A DNA stretch of 64,000 nt from Clostridia bacterium. GTDB lineage: Bacteria; Bacillota; Clostridia; Oscillospirales; Acutalibacteraceae. The stretch covers positions 1 to 64,000 of the forward strand of contig JAFQRA010000024.1 of assembly GCA_017410325.1 (NCBI GenBank). The letters are read 5' to 3'. Of the stretch, positions 26,744-35,689 are shown in pieces. The notes below the pieces were generated by a model that worked only from the letters and a program-made list of their open reading frames with translations, was not told the origin of the DNA and made no database searches. The translations under genes and the position numbers were made by a program. Each line of letters starts with the position of its first letter. Position 1 is the first letter of the stretch.

Positions 26744-27376
26744 GTGGTTACATTAGCAGAATATCTTAACAACCCTTGCGGTACTCTTTCAATTCCGTAT
26801 TGGAAGGCTAAAAATATTGTAGTACCGACTGATATAAAAATCCTACACGATAAGGATTTTAGTGCAGATATCTTATCAGAATATACTGATGAAAAGTATT
26901 TTCGTTTGTATCACAGCCTTAAAGAGATACCCGAAATCGTAATCGATGATTTTGAAATCACAACCGCAACACGAAGAAATATAAAAACAATCGTGCAGAT
27001 AATCAACGATTCATATACAGATATTTCGGTGAATGCGGAACTTATCAAAAGTTATATCAAAACACCTGTTTATAACAAAAACTTATGGATAATGGTTAAA
27101 GAAAAAGCAACGGGTAAATTTGTTGGTTGCGGTTTGGCTGACTATGATGCAGAAGTAAAAGAGCTTATACTCGAGTGGATACAAGTGTTACCTGAATACC
27201 GTGGCAAGAAAATCGGACAGTTGATAGTAACCGAACTTCTGTTCAGAATGAAAGATATTGCCGATTTTGCTACAGTTTCGGGTAAAGTGGATAATTCTAC
27301 AAAACCTGAAGCACTATACAGAAAATGCGGATTTGTTGGCAGTGACGTGTGGCATATTCTGTATAAAAACAAATAA
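26744..27376 (+). CDS. GNAT-family acetyltransferase
   Basis: This encodes 210 residues. The first 70 are an N-terminal extension with no clear match. The GNAT core follows, with LPEYRGKKIGQLIVTELL as the acetyl-CoA loop near residue 150 and a late KPEALYRKCGF motif. The start GTG is supported by AAGGATGG upstream and the residue pattern. The stop is 14 bases before the metallopeptidase-HAD fusion gene, so they are probably co-transcribed. The substrate is unknown. Confidence 0.85.
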   Translation: MVTLAEYLNNPCGTLSIPYWKAKNIVVPTDIKILHDKDFSADILSEYTDEKYFRLYHSLKEIPEIVIDDFEITTATRRNIKTIVQIINDSYTDISVNAELIKSYIKTPVYNKNLWIMVKEKATGKFVGCGLADYDAEVKELILEWIQVLPEYRGKKIGQLIVTELLFRMKDIADFATVSGKVDNSTKPEALYRKCGFVGSDVWHILYKNK

Positions 27377-27390
27377 AAGGAGCTTCAATT

Positions 27391-28551
27391 ATGAATCCTT
27401 GGAAGTCACAAAACTATAAAAAAATATATGATAACCAAGATATAAGAACGGGCATTGCTTTACGTTTTGAAAAAGGTGTTCACGGTGATATAAAATCGCT
27501 ATTTACAGACTTTACAAAATGGTTGAGGAAGAATTATTATTTTCCCATCCGTGTTGTAGTATACGTCAAGGAAAGCGAAACAATTAAGTTGATGAATGGA
27601 AGTATGGCTTGGGGTTCTTTCAGGTATTTTGATACTTTCGATGAGCCATACATCAGGATTCCTACAGGCGATTATTTGAAACAAGCCGAAATTGAAGGCA
27701 AAGAAAATGCCGCATATACGATACTTTCTTCTTTTGTTCACGAATTGACACATTATTTTCAGTGGGTAAATCAATTTGAACAAACTGACAGAGGTTCGGA
27801 GTGGCAAGCAAACTATTACCGCAACAGAATTATTGATTTGTATCTGAATGAAAAAGAAAACACAAACCAAAAGTTCAAAGCCATATTCTTTGACCGTGAC
27901 GGTACGCTTACATATTTCACCGCAGAAAAAGAGGCATGGCGTGACAGGCAAATCAGCAGCTGGAGCGGTAAGCCGTTTGAACTTGATTACAACAAAATGA
28001 TGGCGTTATTTCACCTTGCAAGCGAAGGCAGAAAGCCTTGGTACAGAACGCTTGATGATGAGCGTGAGTTTTTCAGAAGATACTATTATCACCTGCTGGT
28101 CGGTGAGGGTGTAACGGAAAACATTAAAGAAAAAGCAGACCTTCTTTTGAATGAGCTTTGGTGCAACGGTGACAGAGCTTTGTTTCCCGAAACGGTTGAG
28201 GTACTTGAGTATTTCAAAAGCCGTGGCTACAAAATGGGAGTTATCAGCGACACTTCTCCTTCGCTTGAATTTACATTACAGCAGCTTGGCATTGCAAAAT
28301 ATTTCACTTCATTCACAGCAAGCTCATTGGTCGGTGCAGGCAAACCGAGCCCGATTATTTTCAACGCCGCACTTAAAGCGCAAGGCGTCACCGCCGAAGA
28401 AAGTATATTTGTTGACGACTGCAAGGAAGAAGCCGACGGAGCAAGAGAACAAGGTTTTACAGCCTTTTATCTTGACCGAAGCGGAGAAAACAACGATAAA
28501 TGGACAATACACAATCTGAAACAGTTGATTGATTTTGTTGAAAGAATATGA
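27391..28551 (+). CDS. Fusion of a zinc-metallopeptidase-like domain and a HAD hydrolase
   Basis: This encodes 386 residues. Residues 1-155 form a metallopeptidase-like domain: HELTH at 117-121 followed by a conserved-looking SEWQAN with Glu137, a pattern seen in SprT/ImmA-type gluzincin-like folds. Residues 163-386 form a HAD hydrolase of the phosphoglycolate phosphatase sort: FFDRDGTLT (nucleophile Asp168), VISDTSPS, GKPSPIIF and FVDDCKEEADGA. The join at about 155-165 is a short Lys/Asn-rich linker. No signal peptide. The combination is unusual and the two activities could be independent or a recent fusion of neighbouring genes. Confidence 0.8.
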   Translation: MNPWKSQNYKKIYDNQDIRTGIALRFEKGVHGDIKSLFTDFTKWLRKNYYFPIRVVVYVKESETIKLMNGSMAWGSFRYFDTFDEPYIRIPTGDYLKQAEIEGKENAAYTILSSFVHELTHYFQWVNQFEQTDRGSEWQANYYRNRIIDLYLNEKENTNQKFKAIFFDRDGTLTYFTAEKEAWRDRQISSWSGKPFELDYNKMMALFHLASEGRKPWYRTLDDEREFFRRYYYHLLVGEGVTENIKEKADLLLNELWCNGDRALFPETVEVLEYFKSRGYKMGVISDTSPSLEFTLQQLGIAKYFTSFTASSLVGAGKPSPIIFNAALKAQGVTAEESIFVDDCKEEADGAREQGFTAFYLDRSGENNDKWTIHNLKQLIDFVERI

Positions 28552-28569
28552 ATTAAAGGATTTGATATT

Positions 28570-29121
28570 ATGAAATTAGTTATAATATTCGGCAATCTAG
28601 CTGTCGGTAAAATGACTGTCGGGCAAGAACTCACAAAGATTACCGACCTTAAATTATTTCACAATCATATGACTATTGAGCCGGTAATAGAAATATTCGG
28701 ATATTACGAGGGAAAAACAGTCAATAGATTACGACAGGTTTTCTTTGAAGAGTTTTCAAAAAGCAACAATTACGGAATGATATTCACCTATGTCTGGGCT
28801 TTCGACCACCAAGGCGATTGGGATTATATAAAATATGTTTCCGATTTGTTCAAAGAACAAGGTTCAGAAGTATATTATGTTGAACTTGTTGCTTCACAAG
28901 AGATAAGACTTGAAAGGAACTCAACAGAAAACCGTCTTAACAATAAGCCGTCAAAACGCAACCTTGATTTTGCAAGAAAAGACTTGCTTGATACCGATAA
29001 AAAATACCGCACCGAAAGCTATGACGGTGAAATAACGTTCCCGAATTATATTAAGATTGATAACTCAAACTTAGCACCCGACATTGTTGCGAAAATGATA
29101 AAAGAAAAGTTTGATTTGTAA
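28570..29121 (+). CDS. P-loop kinase-like protein
   Basis: This 183-residue protein has an N-terminal beta strand and Walker A loop (IIFGNLAVGKMT, with Met where Thr/Ser is usual before the final Thr). A lid-like region ERNSTENRLNNKPSKR lies near residue 115. It resembles chloramphenicol phosphotransferase-like and other small-molecule kinases. No substrate can be assigned. It starts 18 bases after the fusion gene and overlaps nothing. The following methyltransferase starts 10 bases after its stop, so this is a small plus-strand operon. Confidence 0.72.
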   Translation: MKLVIIFGNLAVGKMTVGQELTKITDLKLFHNHMTIEPVIEIFGYYEGKTVNRLRQVFFEEFSKSNNYGMIFTYVWAFDHQGDWDYIKYVSDLFKEQGSEVYYVELVASQEIRLERNSTENRLNNKPSKRNLDFARKDLLDTDKKYRTESYDGEITFPNYIKIDNSNLAPDIVAKMIKEKFDL

Positions 29122-29131
29122 AGGTGATATT

Positions 29132-29890
29132 ATGATTGACTATACTAAAATAAATTCTGAAACGTGGGATTTGTGGGCAGAAGACGGTTGCCAATACACC
29201 TTGCCTATAAGTCACGAAGAGTACGCAAAAACTAATGCGGATAATTTTGCAGTTTACCTTACACCTTGTATCACTGTTCCTCACGAATGGTTTGGTGATT
29301 TGAAAGGTAAAAAAGTATTGGGACTTGCAAGCGGCGGCGGTCAGCAGATGCCCGTGCTTTCAAAACTCGGTGCAGAGTGTACCGTGTTTGATTATTCCGA
29401 CAGACAGCTTGAAGCAGAGAAAAAGGTGTCCGAAAGAGAAGGATACAGCATTACAATCATCAAGGGTGATATGTCAAAAACGCTTCCCTTTGAAGATGAA
29501 AGCTTTGATTTGATTTTTCATCCCGTTTCAAACAACTATGTTGAAGATGTTTATCACGTCTGGAACGAGTGTTACCGTGTCCTCAAAAAGGGTGGCAGGT
29601 TGCTTTCAGGGCTTGATAACGGTATCGACTATTTATTTGAAGAAAATGACCCGCTGAAAGTTGTTAATCCCTTGCCGTTCAATCCTATCAAAATGCCGAA
29701 AGAACGGCTTGAGAAAATGATTGCAAACGGTGACGGCGTACAGTTCAGCCATACATTGGATGAGCAAATCGGCGGTCAGCTGAAAGCAGGATTTACACTC
29801 AAAGCATTATACGAAGACCGTGACGGAGAAGGCGGAAACATAATCGGCAAATATTATCCGCAGTATGTTGCGACATTTGCTGTCAAATAA
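29132..29890 (+). CDS. Class I SAM-dependent methyltransferase
   Basis: This is about 252 residues. The SAM-binding motif I is VLGLASGGGQQMPVLSKLG near residue 64, the acidic end of strand 2 is VFDYS, and motif II is ESFDLIFHPVSNNYVEDV. The family methylates small molecules, and similar proteins are often annotated only as class I methyltransferases. The ATG at 29132 behind AAAGGTGAT is preferred over an upstream ATG at 29111 that overlaps the kinase gene end. Function is not specific from sequence. Confidence 0.85.
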   Translation: MIDYTKINSETWDLWAEDGCQYTLPISHEEYAKTNADNFAVYLTPCITVPHEWFGDLKGKKVLGLASGGGQQMPVLSKLGAECTVFDYSDRQLEAEKKVSEREGYSITIIKGDMSKTLPFEDESFDLIFHPVSNNYVEDVYHVWNECYRVLKKGGRLLSGLDNGIDYLFEENDPLKVVNPLPFNPIKMPKERLEKMIANGDGVQFSHTLDEQIGGQLKAGFTLKALYEDRDGEGGNIIGKYYPQYVATFAVK

Positions 29891-29920
29891 AATAACCGAG
29901 AAACCACAGCCTCTCGGTTA
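29889..29920. terminator. Bidirectional hairpin between the methyltransferase and toxin genes
   Basis: TAACCGAGA (29893-29901) and TCTCGGTTA (29912-29920) form a perfect 9-bp stem between convergent genes. A T-rich run follows on the minus strand. Confidence 0.65.
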
Positions 29921-29925
29921 ACAAG

Positions 29926-30222
29926 TTATTTCAAAAGCCAGCCGTAATCCTGACGGAAGTCAAGCACATAGTCAATACGAACAAGGTTTTCTTCAATATG
30001 ATATATCGCAAGATATCTGTTTTCTAACGGCATTTTTCGATAATGATTTTTCTCAATAAACTCCCCGTTCAGATAAGGATATCTGCGTGGCATTTCTGAA
30101 AGAGAGCGTAGCCGTTCTATGATATTTTTTCTTGCACTGTCCTTGTTCACGTTTGAAACAAAAGAAATATGCTCGGCAATTTGCATTTTAGCTTTGTCGG
30201 ATATAACAACGGTGTATTTCAT
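29926..30222 (-). CDS. RelE/ParE-family toxin
   Basis: This is a 98-residue basic protein with the family pattern: ISDKAKMQIAEHISFVS at the start, RYPYLNGEFIEKNHYRKMPLENRYLAIYHIEE in the middle and VLDFRQDYGWLL at the end. RelE/ParE proteins act by blocking translation or DNA gyrase. Which one applies cannot be read here. It follows the Phd/YefM-type antitoxin gene by 2 bases, so the two form a toxin-antitoxin operon, antitoxin first. Confidence 0.88.
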   Translation of the reverse strand: MKYTVVISDKAKMQIAEHISFVSNVNKDSARKNIIERLRSLSEMPRRYPYLNGEFIEKNHYRKMPLENRYLAIYHIEENLVRIDYVLDFRQDYGWLLK

Positions 30223-30224
30223 TA

Positions 30225-30488
30225 TTATCCTCCGATTACTTCATCAAGATAATCTGAAAGCTCATCGAGAGTGATATCTTTGACACCTGCAATTCTGTCT
30301 GCTTCAACCGCAAGAAGCTCCTCGCGGAGTGCAAGCATTTTTTCACGCCTTGTGAACGCTTCAATATCCATAACAACCAAATCGCCCTCACCGTTTTTGG
30401 TAAGATAAACCGGCTCTCCGGTTTTTTTGCAAAGCTCTGCAATTTCGTTGTAATTCTGTCTGATTGCTGCTGACGGGCGAATATTCAT
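30225..30488 (-). CDS. Phd/YefM-family antitoxin
   Basis: This is an 87-residue protein. The N-terminus (MNIRPSAAIRQNYNEIAELCKKTGEPVYLTKNG) carries the Phd/YefM DNA-binding and dimer domain, with the VVMDIEAF turn. The acidic C-terminal tail wraps the toxin. The ATG at 30488 behind AAGGAG is preferred over the longer frame that extends into its promoter. Antitoxins of this kind bind their own promoter, here directly upstream. Confidence 0.88.
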   Translation of the reverse strand: MNIRPSAAIRQNYNEIAELCKKTGEPVYLTKNGEGDLVVMDIEAFTRREKMLALREELLAVEADRIAGVKDITLDELSDYLDEVIGG

Positions 30489-30521
30489 AAAATCAACTCC
30501 TTGTAGCATTATTCTAACTAA

Positions 30522-30550
30522 ATTATATATAAAATATACCATGATGTCAA
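30522..30550 (-). promoter_or_regulatory. Promoter of the toxin-antitoxin pair
   Basis: On the minus strand TTGACA (30545-30550) and TATAAT (30522-30527) with a 17-base spacer are a perfect consensus. The site overlaps the region just before the divergent glycosylase gene. Confidence 0.88.
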
Positions 30551-30576
30551 CTCTTATTTATAAGGAGGATATAAAT

Positions 30577-31062
30577 ATGCAAAAACACCCTTTTCCGCCT
30601 TTATATGATGAAAATTCAAAGGTGCTGATTTTGGGCAGCTTTCCGTCTGTTAAATCCCGTGAGCAGATGTTTTTCTACGGTCATCCGCAGAACAGATTCT
30701 GGAGGGTTATTGCCGCGGTAACGGGTGAAGAAACGCCTGTGACAATTGAAGAAAAGAGCAGACTGCTTCACAAGAATCACATTGCGCTGTGGGACGTGAT
30801 TGCTTCGTGCGACATTACGGGCAGCTCGGACAGCAGCATAAAAAACGTAAAAGCTAACGACCTGACGGTAATTCTTGAAAGCGCAGATATTAAACAGATT
30901 TTTGTCAACGGCAAAACAGCAGAAAAGTATTACAACAAATATATCCGTGACACTATAGGCAGAGAAGCCGTCTGCCTGCCCTCAAGCTCCCCTGCCAACG
31001 CAGGGTGGAATTTAGAAAGGCTTATAGAGGTATGGAGTGAAATAAAAATATATAATACATAG
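30577..31062 (+). CDS. DNA-deoxyinosine glycosylase (uracil-DNA glycosylase superfamily)
   Basis: This 161-residue protein has the family start LILGSFPSVKSREQMFFYGHPQNRFWRV, the catalytic-site region LWDVIASCDITGSSDSSI and the C-terminal LPSSSPANAGW loop. The family excises hypoxanthine (deaminated adenine) or related bases from DNA. The ATG at 30577 behind AAGGAGG is chosen over an upstream ATG at 30541 which lies inside the divergent promoter. It is a single-gene unit. With the AlkD-like gene it gives the segment two base-excision activities. Confidence 0.88.
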   Translation: MQKHPFPPLYDENSKVLILGSFPSVKSREQMFFYGHPQNRFWRVIAAVTGEETPVTIEEKSRLLHKNHIALWDVIASCDITGSSDSSIKNVKANDLTVILESADIKQIFVNGKTAEKYYNKYIRDTIGREAVCLPSSSPANAGWNLERLIEVWSEIKIYNT

Positions 31063-31153
31063 CAATATTTCATACAAAGTTTATATTACAAGAGTTTAAA
31101 TCTTCAAGTGTTGTATGTTTCATAAGGTTTACTGTTTGATCTTTGCAAAGGCC

Positions 31154-31185
31154 AAAAAAGCCATAAGAACCTTAGTTCTTATGGC
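31154..31185 (-). terminator. Terminator of the TerB-like gene
   Basis: A perfect 11-bp stem GCCATAAGAAC/GTTCTTATGGC with a 4-base loop is followed on the minus strand by six T residues. The stretch 31063-31153 has no visible gene. Confidence 0.85.
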
Positions 31186-31199
31186 AAAAAATGACCACA

Positions 31200-31682
31200 T
31201 CATCCAAGAAGGCAATCAAATATTTTAATAAATTGTTTTTCTGACAAAGTAACACTTCCATCAACACCACAAAGAAGTATTATGTATTTAGCTAATGTCA
31301 ATAATTCATCTTTAGATTTAAATTCTGAACGAATCATAGGAATAAGTTCTTGAATATTACTTAAAGCTTCTGAAAAAGAATTTGTAACTAAACCATTAAT
31401 TGTTTCAATAACAATATCTCTTGTAACCGGAGAAGTTTCACAAATAAATTCAATTTCTTTTTCAGTTACACCATTATAAATTGTGGATTGACATAAAGCA
31501 AGAAAGATTGTAGACATTTTATTTGCATACAAATCTTGTGATTTAATTGTACCGGTACTTAAATCCACAACAGTACCAATAAGTTTTACCGAACAAATTT
31601 TACCCTCTTCAACAAGTTGATTGAAATTCAGAGTATTAACAAATTTGATATAATTTTTTAACATATCATTCATTTCGTTCAC
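31200..31682 (-). CDS. Hypothetical protein, weakly TerB-like
   Basis: This 160-residue, mostly helical, acidic protein has a C-terminal CGVDGSVTLSEKQFIKIFDCLL segment that recalls the metal-binding loop of TerB-like (tellurite resistance/viral membrane-associated) domains. The similarity is weak. The middle, TGTIKSQDLYANKMSTIFLALCQ, gives no known motif. It stands alone between its terminator and the tRNA-Ser terminator, and is AT-richer than the nearby core genes. Confidence 0.6.
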   Translation of the reverse strand: MNEMNDMLKNYIKFVNTLNFNQLVEEGKICSVKLIGTVVDLSTGTIKSQDLYANKMSTIFLALCQSTIYNGVTEKEIEFICETSPVTRDIVIETINGLVTNSFSEALSNIQELIPMIRSEFKSKDELLTLAKYIILLCGVDGSVTLSEKQFIKIFDCLLG

Positions 31683-31694
31683 CCTCTAAAAATA

Positions 31695-31733
31695 ATAAAA
31701 CCCCACAGAAATATAAATCTATCTATGGGGTTA
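31695..31733 (-). terminator. Terminator of tRNA-Ser
   Basis: On the minus strand AACCCCATAGA pairs with TCTGTGGGGTT (one T-G pair), directly after the tRNA, followed by a T-rich run. Confidence 0.8.
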
Positions 31734-31826
31734 TGGCGGAGAGCAAGGGATTCGAACCCTCGAAGCCGTTTTAGCGACTTACACGATTTCCAATCGTGCT
31801 CCTTCGACCAGCTCGGACAACTCTCC
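31734..31826 (-). tRNA. tRNA-Ser, anticodon GGA
   Basis: The minus strand begins GGAGAGTTGTCCGAGC and ends with CCA at 31734-31736. The anticodon stem-loop CACGA-TTGGAAA-TCGTG gives anticodon GGA. A long variable arm marks a class II tRNA, and the T arm reads GGTTCGAATCC. The acceptor stem GGAGAGT pairs with GCTCTCC, with one G-T pair. Confidence 0.95.
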
Positions 31827-31843
31827 ATAAGTCAACAGTCGAT

Positions 31844-31872
31844 ATTCTACACTATATTTTCAAAAAAATCAA
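31844..31872 (-). promoter_or_regulatory. Promoter of tRNA-Ser
   Basis: On the minus strand TTGATT (31867-31872) and TAGAAT (31844-31849) have a 17-base spacer, about 18 bases before the tRNA. Confidence 0.7.
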
Positions 31873-31913
31873 GACTTATTTTAAATATTTTAAAAATTCT
31901 TTTCACATATCTG

Positions 31914-31949
31914 AAAGCCCTTGGGAACTATTGTGCTCCCAAGGGCTTT
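31914..31949 (-). terminator. Hairpin after the GH3 gene
   Basis: AAAGCCCTTGGGA and TCCCAAGGGCTTT form a 13-bp stem (31914-31949) between the GH3 stop and the tRNA-Ser promoter. A short T stretch only; likely the GH3 terminator. Confidence 0.7.
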
Positions 31950-31960
31950 GTTAATTGGAA

Positions 31961-34216
31961 TCAATCAAGCACTATTTCTTCTGACAAACGAATATCCCTT
32001 GAGGATGAGGCGGCAGAAATTTTGAATGTACCCGGCTCAACTACCCATTCATACGCCTGATTCATAAGGCGGAAGGCTTTATAACCGAGGTTAAATTCAA
32101 GGGTCTCTGCTTCGCCCGGTTCAAGGGTGACGCGCTTGAAATCCTTTAGCAGGAGAAGCGGCGTGACAACGGAGCTTTCGCAGTCCTCAACATAAATCTG
32201 CACAACCTCGTCACCTGCCGTTTTGCCCGTGTTTTTAACGGTTACGGTTACTTTGACATCGGTTTTGCCTGTTTTTTCGAGCCTGAGGTCGGAATACTCA
32301 AAGGTGGTATAGCTCAAGCCGTAGCCGAAGGGATAGAGTGCGTCTCCCCTGCCCTCGTAATACTCGTTGCTGGCACCGGGAAGCATTGAATAGTAGCAGG
32401 GAATCATTGTAGAACGTCTGGGAAGTGAAAACGGCAGTTTACCGCCGGGGTTGACCTTGCCCGTGAGGACGTCACAAATCGCCTGCGGACCGCATTCGCC
32501 GCCAAACCAGCAGGAAAGCACGGCGTTTGAAATATCGCTTTCTTCTTTGATTGCAAGGGGCTTACCGTGAATTATAACGAAGACCATGGGCTTGCCCGTT
32601 GCGGAAAGCAGCTTCATAAGCTCGCTTTGTCTGCCGCAAAGGGTCAGCTCACAACGGTCTCTGCCCTCGCCGCTTGAAATAGTATCGTCACCGCCGCAGA
32701 AGATAATTAAATCCGCCTGCTTTGCGAGCTTCACTGCTTCTTCAATATTTTCGGACTGCTCCTCTGCCTTTATGCCCTGAAGGTGGTGCTGGTCACCGAG
32801 AGCAAACTGAAAGTCGCCGTCGCTGATACCGCAGCCGTCGCACTGCATAATTTCGGCTTCGGGGAACTCTTCTTTGAGTATATCGAAAATAGTTTTCAGC
32901 TTTCTGCCGACGATTTTTGCGGAATAGCCGCCAAGACGGACTTTGTCTGACGACGGGCCGATAAGAGCGATTTTCTTATACTTACCCTTTTGCAGCGGCA
33001 GTATACTGTCGTTTTTGAGCATAATAATTGACTTCCGGGCAATTTCAAGCGCTTTGTCAAGGTGAGCCTTACAGTTGATTATATTCTTGTACTCGTTTTC
33101 ATCGGTGTATGGGTTTTCAAACAGACCGAGCTCAAATTTGATTTTAAGCACACGGCGGCAGGACTCGTTGATGTTTTCAACGTCAAGCTTACCCTCGTTT
33201 ACAAGCTCTTCAAGGCTGTCAACCCAGAGCTTGTTCGGGTATTCATCGCCGCCCTGACAGTCCAGACCGTTTTTCTTTGAAAGGTAGATAGCCTCCTTTT
33301 CGTTCTTCGCCATTTTGTGCAGGTAGTGCACACGGCGAAGTCCGCCCCAGTCCGAACGGCAGATGCCCTTAAGCCCTAAACGCTCTTTGAGCACGGTTTT
33401 CAGGTAGTGGCTTGAGGTCATCATAAGGTCGCCGTCGATTGAGTTATAGCTTGCCATAACGTCGTAGGCACCGCCCTCTTTGATACCCGCTTCAAATACG
33501 GGCAGATAACAGCTTTCTATTTCTCTGATACCTGCTCTTGCGGTTGCACAGTTGACACCGCCCTCGGGAATACCGTGGATACAGTAGTGCTTCGGCTCGG
33601 AAACAACGGAGTCCTTTGCGGAAATATCGCCGTTCTGGTGACCTCTTACTATGCTTGCCGCCATTCTGCTTGACAGGCAGGTATCCTCGCCGAAGGTTTC
33701 CTCCGTTCTGCCCCAACGCGGGTCACGGGCAACGTCGAGATTGGGTGCAAGCACCTCGTAAATACCGAGCGAGCGTGTTTCCTTTGCGATAACTCTGCCC
33801 GCTTCGTAGGCATACTTCGGCTCAAAGGTTGCCGCCCAGGCTGTGGGAATCGGCAGAACGGTTGCCCTTGTACCGGCTATACCGTGAAGCGCCTCACCCG
33901 TAAAAATCACGGGAATACCGAGACGTGAATTTTCTATAAAGAACTTCTGCAGCTTATTCATTACCGCAGGCACGGAATAATTATCGTGAAGATAGCCGAG
34001 GCCGTCGGGAAAATCCTCACGCAGCTTATCCCAATAATAATCCGTCGTTTCGGTAACGGAGCAGTTGTCATTGGGGTCGGGCTCGGTGCAGTATTTACTG
34101 CCGAACTTCATATCAAGCTGGGCAATTTTCTCGCGCAGAGTCATACGGGAAAGCAAATCCTCCGCACGTTCTTCAACAGATAAAGCTGGGTTTTTGTATT
34201 TCATCGTTTCAGACAT
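31961..34216 (-). CDS. Glycoside hydrolase family 3 enzyme (beta-glucosidase/xylosidase type)
   Basis: This 751-residue protein has the N-terminal GH3 barrel (about 10-380) with the KH motif (Lys209-His210) and nucleophile Asp289 in CRSDWGG. An alpha/beta sandwich domain (about 400-600) and a fibronectin type III-like C-terminal domain (about 650-745) follow. There is no signal peptide, so it acts inside the cell. The family releases terminal beta-linked glucose, xylose or related sugars. The exact sugar is not readable. It follows asnS by 60 bases with a hairpin between, so it may have only read-through or a weak promoter of its own. Confidence 0.93.
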   Translation of the reverse strand: MSETMKYKNPALSVEERAEDLLSRMTLREKIAQLDMKFGSKYCTEPDPNDNCSVTETTDYYWDKLREDFPDGLGYLHDNYSVPAVMNKLQKFFIENSRLGIPVIFTGEALHGIAGTRATVLPIPTAWAATFEPKYAYEAGRVIAKETRSLGIYEVLAPNLDVARDPRWGRTEETFGEDTCLSSRMAASIVRGHQNGDISAKDSVVSEPKHYCIHGIPEGGVNCATARAGIREIESCYLPVFEAGIKEGGAYDVMASYNSIDGDLMMTSSHYLKTVLKERLGLKGICRSDWGGLRRVHYLHKMAKNEKEAIYLSKKNGLDCQGGDEYPNKLWVDSLEELVNEGKLDVENINESCRRVLKIKFELGLFENPYTDENEYKNIINCKAHLDKALEIARKSIIMLKNDSILPLQKGKYKKIALIGPSSDKVRLGGYSAKIVGRKLKTIFDILKEEFPEAEIMQCDGCGISDGDFQFALGDQHHLQGIKAEEQSENIEEAVKLAKQADLIIFCGGDDTISSGEGRDRCELTLCGRQSELMKLLSATGKPMVFVIIHGKPLAIKEESDISNAVLSCWFGGECGPQAICDVLTGKVNPGGKLPFSLPRRSTMIPCYYSMLPGASNEYYEGRGDALYPFGYGLSYTTFEYSDLRLEKTGKTDVKVTVTVKNTGKTAGDEVVQIYVEDCESSVVTPLLLLKDFKRVTLEPGEAETLEFNLGYKAFRLMNQAYEWVVEPGTFKISAASSSRDIRLSEEIVLD

Positions 34217-34239
34217 AGAACATAACTCCTTATATCACA

Positions 34240-34265
34240 AACGCCTGCCGATAACAGCAGGCGTT
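34240..34265 (-). terminator. Hairpin between asnS and the GH3 gene
   Basis: AACGCCTGC and GCAGGCGTT (on the minus strand) make a 9-bp GC-rich stem just after the asnS stop. Only two T residues follow, so it may be a partial terminator that allows read-through. Confidence 0.55.
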
Positions 34266-34276
34266 GATTTTAAAGT

Positions 34277-35668
34277 TTAGATATCGCAGTTGTTGACTGT
34301 TCTGGGGAAGGGAAGCACGTCACGGATGTTGGACATACCCGTAAGGTACATTACGCAACGCTCGAAGCCGAGGCCGAAGCCTGCGTGACGGGCTGTGCCG
34401 TACTTGCGAAGGTCGAGATAGAAATCGTAATCCTCGGGGTTGAGGCCGAGCTCATTCATACGGGTTACGAGCTTGTCGTAATCGTCCTCACGCTGGCTGC
34501 CGCCGATGATTTCGCCGATACCGGGAACAAGGCAGTCCATAGCGGCAACCGTCTTTCCGTCGGGGTTGAGCTTCATATAGAAGGCCTTGATTTCCTTCGG
34601 GTAATCGGTAACGAATACGGGACGCTTGAACACTTCCTCTGTGAGGTAACGCTCATGCTCCGTCTGCAAATCGCAGCCCCATTCAACAGGATAGTCGAAG
34701 TTTGCGTTGTTCTTGGAAAGGATTTCGATAGCCTCTGTATAGGTAACTCTGCCGAAATCGGAGTTGACAACATTGTGAAGTCTTTCAAGAAGACCCTTGT
34801 CGATAAAGCTGTCGAAGAATTTCATTTCCTCGGGTGCTTTTTCGAGAACGTAGTTGATAACGTACTTGAGCATATCTTCGGCCAGCTGCATATCATCGCT
34901 CAAATCAGCAAAAGCGATTTCGGGCTCAATCATCCAGAACTCTGCCGCGTGGCGTGTTGTGTTGGAATTTTCGGCACGGAAGGTGGGGCCGAAGGTATAG
35001 ATATTGCGGAAAGCCATTGCATAGGTTTCGCCGTTGAGCTGACCGCTTACGGTGAGGTTAGTGGGCTTGCCGAAGAAGTCCTGGCTGTAGTCAACCTTGC
35101 CGTCCTCGGTCATAGGCAGATTGTCGGGGTCAAGAGTGGAAACGCGGAACATTTCGCCTGCGCCCTCACAGTCTGAGCCTGTGATGATGGGAGTGTGAAC
35201 ATAGACGAAATTGCGCTCCATAAAGAAGCTGTGAATTGCAAAAGCAATGAGAGAGCGGACACGGAACACCGCCTGGAAGGTATTTGTTCTTGCGCGAAGG
35301 TGAGTCATTGTGCGGAGAAATTCGAGTGTATGGCGCTTTTTCTGAAGCGGATAGTCGGGAGTTGATGCACCCTCGACAAAGACTTGAGTTGCCTGGATTT
35401 CAAAGGGCTGCTTTGCTTCGGGAGTTGCAACGAGCGTGCCCTTGACTATGATGGCCGAACCTACATTGAGCTTGGAAACCTGCTCAAAGTTTTCCATATT
35501 GTCGTGGAAAACGACCTGCAGAGGCTCAAAAAAAGTACCGTCGCTTACAACGATAAAGCCGAATGCCTTTGAAGCACGGACACTGCGCACCCAGCCGCAG
35601 ACTTCAAGTTCTTTGTCGTAAAACTGTTCTCTTTTTTCAAACAGCTCACGGATAGTAATAATGTTCAT
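34277..35668 (-). CDS. asnS: Asparaginyl-tRNA synthetase
   Basis: This 463-residue protein has an OB-fold anticodon-binding domain (about 15-110) followed by a class II catalytic core. Motif 2 lies in [25 protein letters not shown] and motif 3 in [27 protein letters not shown]. It charges tRNA-Asn with asparagine. It is the third gene of mscL-proC-asnS on the minus strand, with a gap of 21 bases after proC. No T-box leader is present before it. Confidence 0.97.
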   Translation of the reverse strand: MNIITIRELFEKREQFYDKELEVCGWVRSVRASKAFGFIVVSDGTFFEPLQVVFHDNMENFEQVSKLNVGSAIIVKGTLVATPEAKQPFEIQATQVFVEGASTPDYPLQKKRHTLEFLRTMTHLRARTNTFQAVFRVRSLIAFAIHSFFMERNFVYVHTPIITGSDCEGAGEMFRVSTLDPDNLPMTEDGKVDYSQDFFGKPTNLTVSGQLNGETYAMAFRNIYTFGPTFRAENSNTTRHAAEFWMIEPEIAFADLSDDMQLAEDMLKYVINYVLEKAPEEMKFFDSFIDKGLLERLHNVVNSDFGRVTYTEAIEILSKNNANFDYPVEWGCDLQTEHERYLTEEVFKRPVFVTDYPKEIKAFYMKLNPDGKTVAAMDCLVPGIGEIIGGSQREDDYDKLVTRMNELGLNPEDYDFYLDLRKYGTARHAGFGLGFERCVMYLTGMSNIRDVLPFPRTVNNCDI

Positions 35669-35689
35669 TGGAAATATGCTACCTTTCAG

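Noticed and set aside
34385-35176. A 263-codon open frame on the plus strand
   Set aside because: Antisense to asnS, which is complete with class II synthetase motifs.
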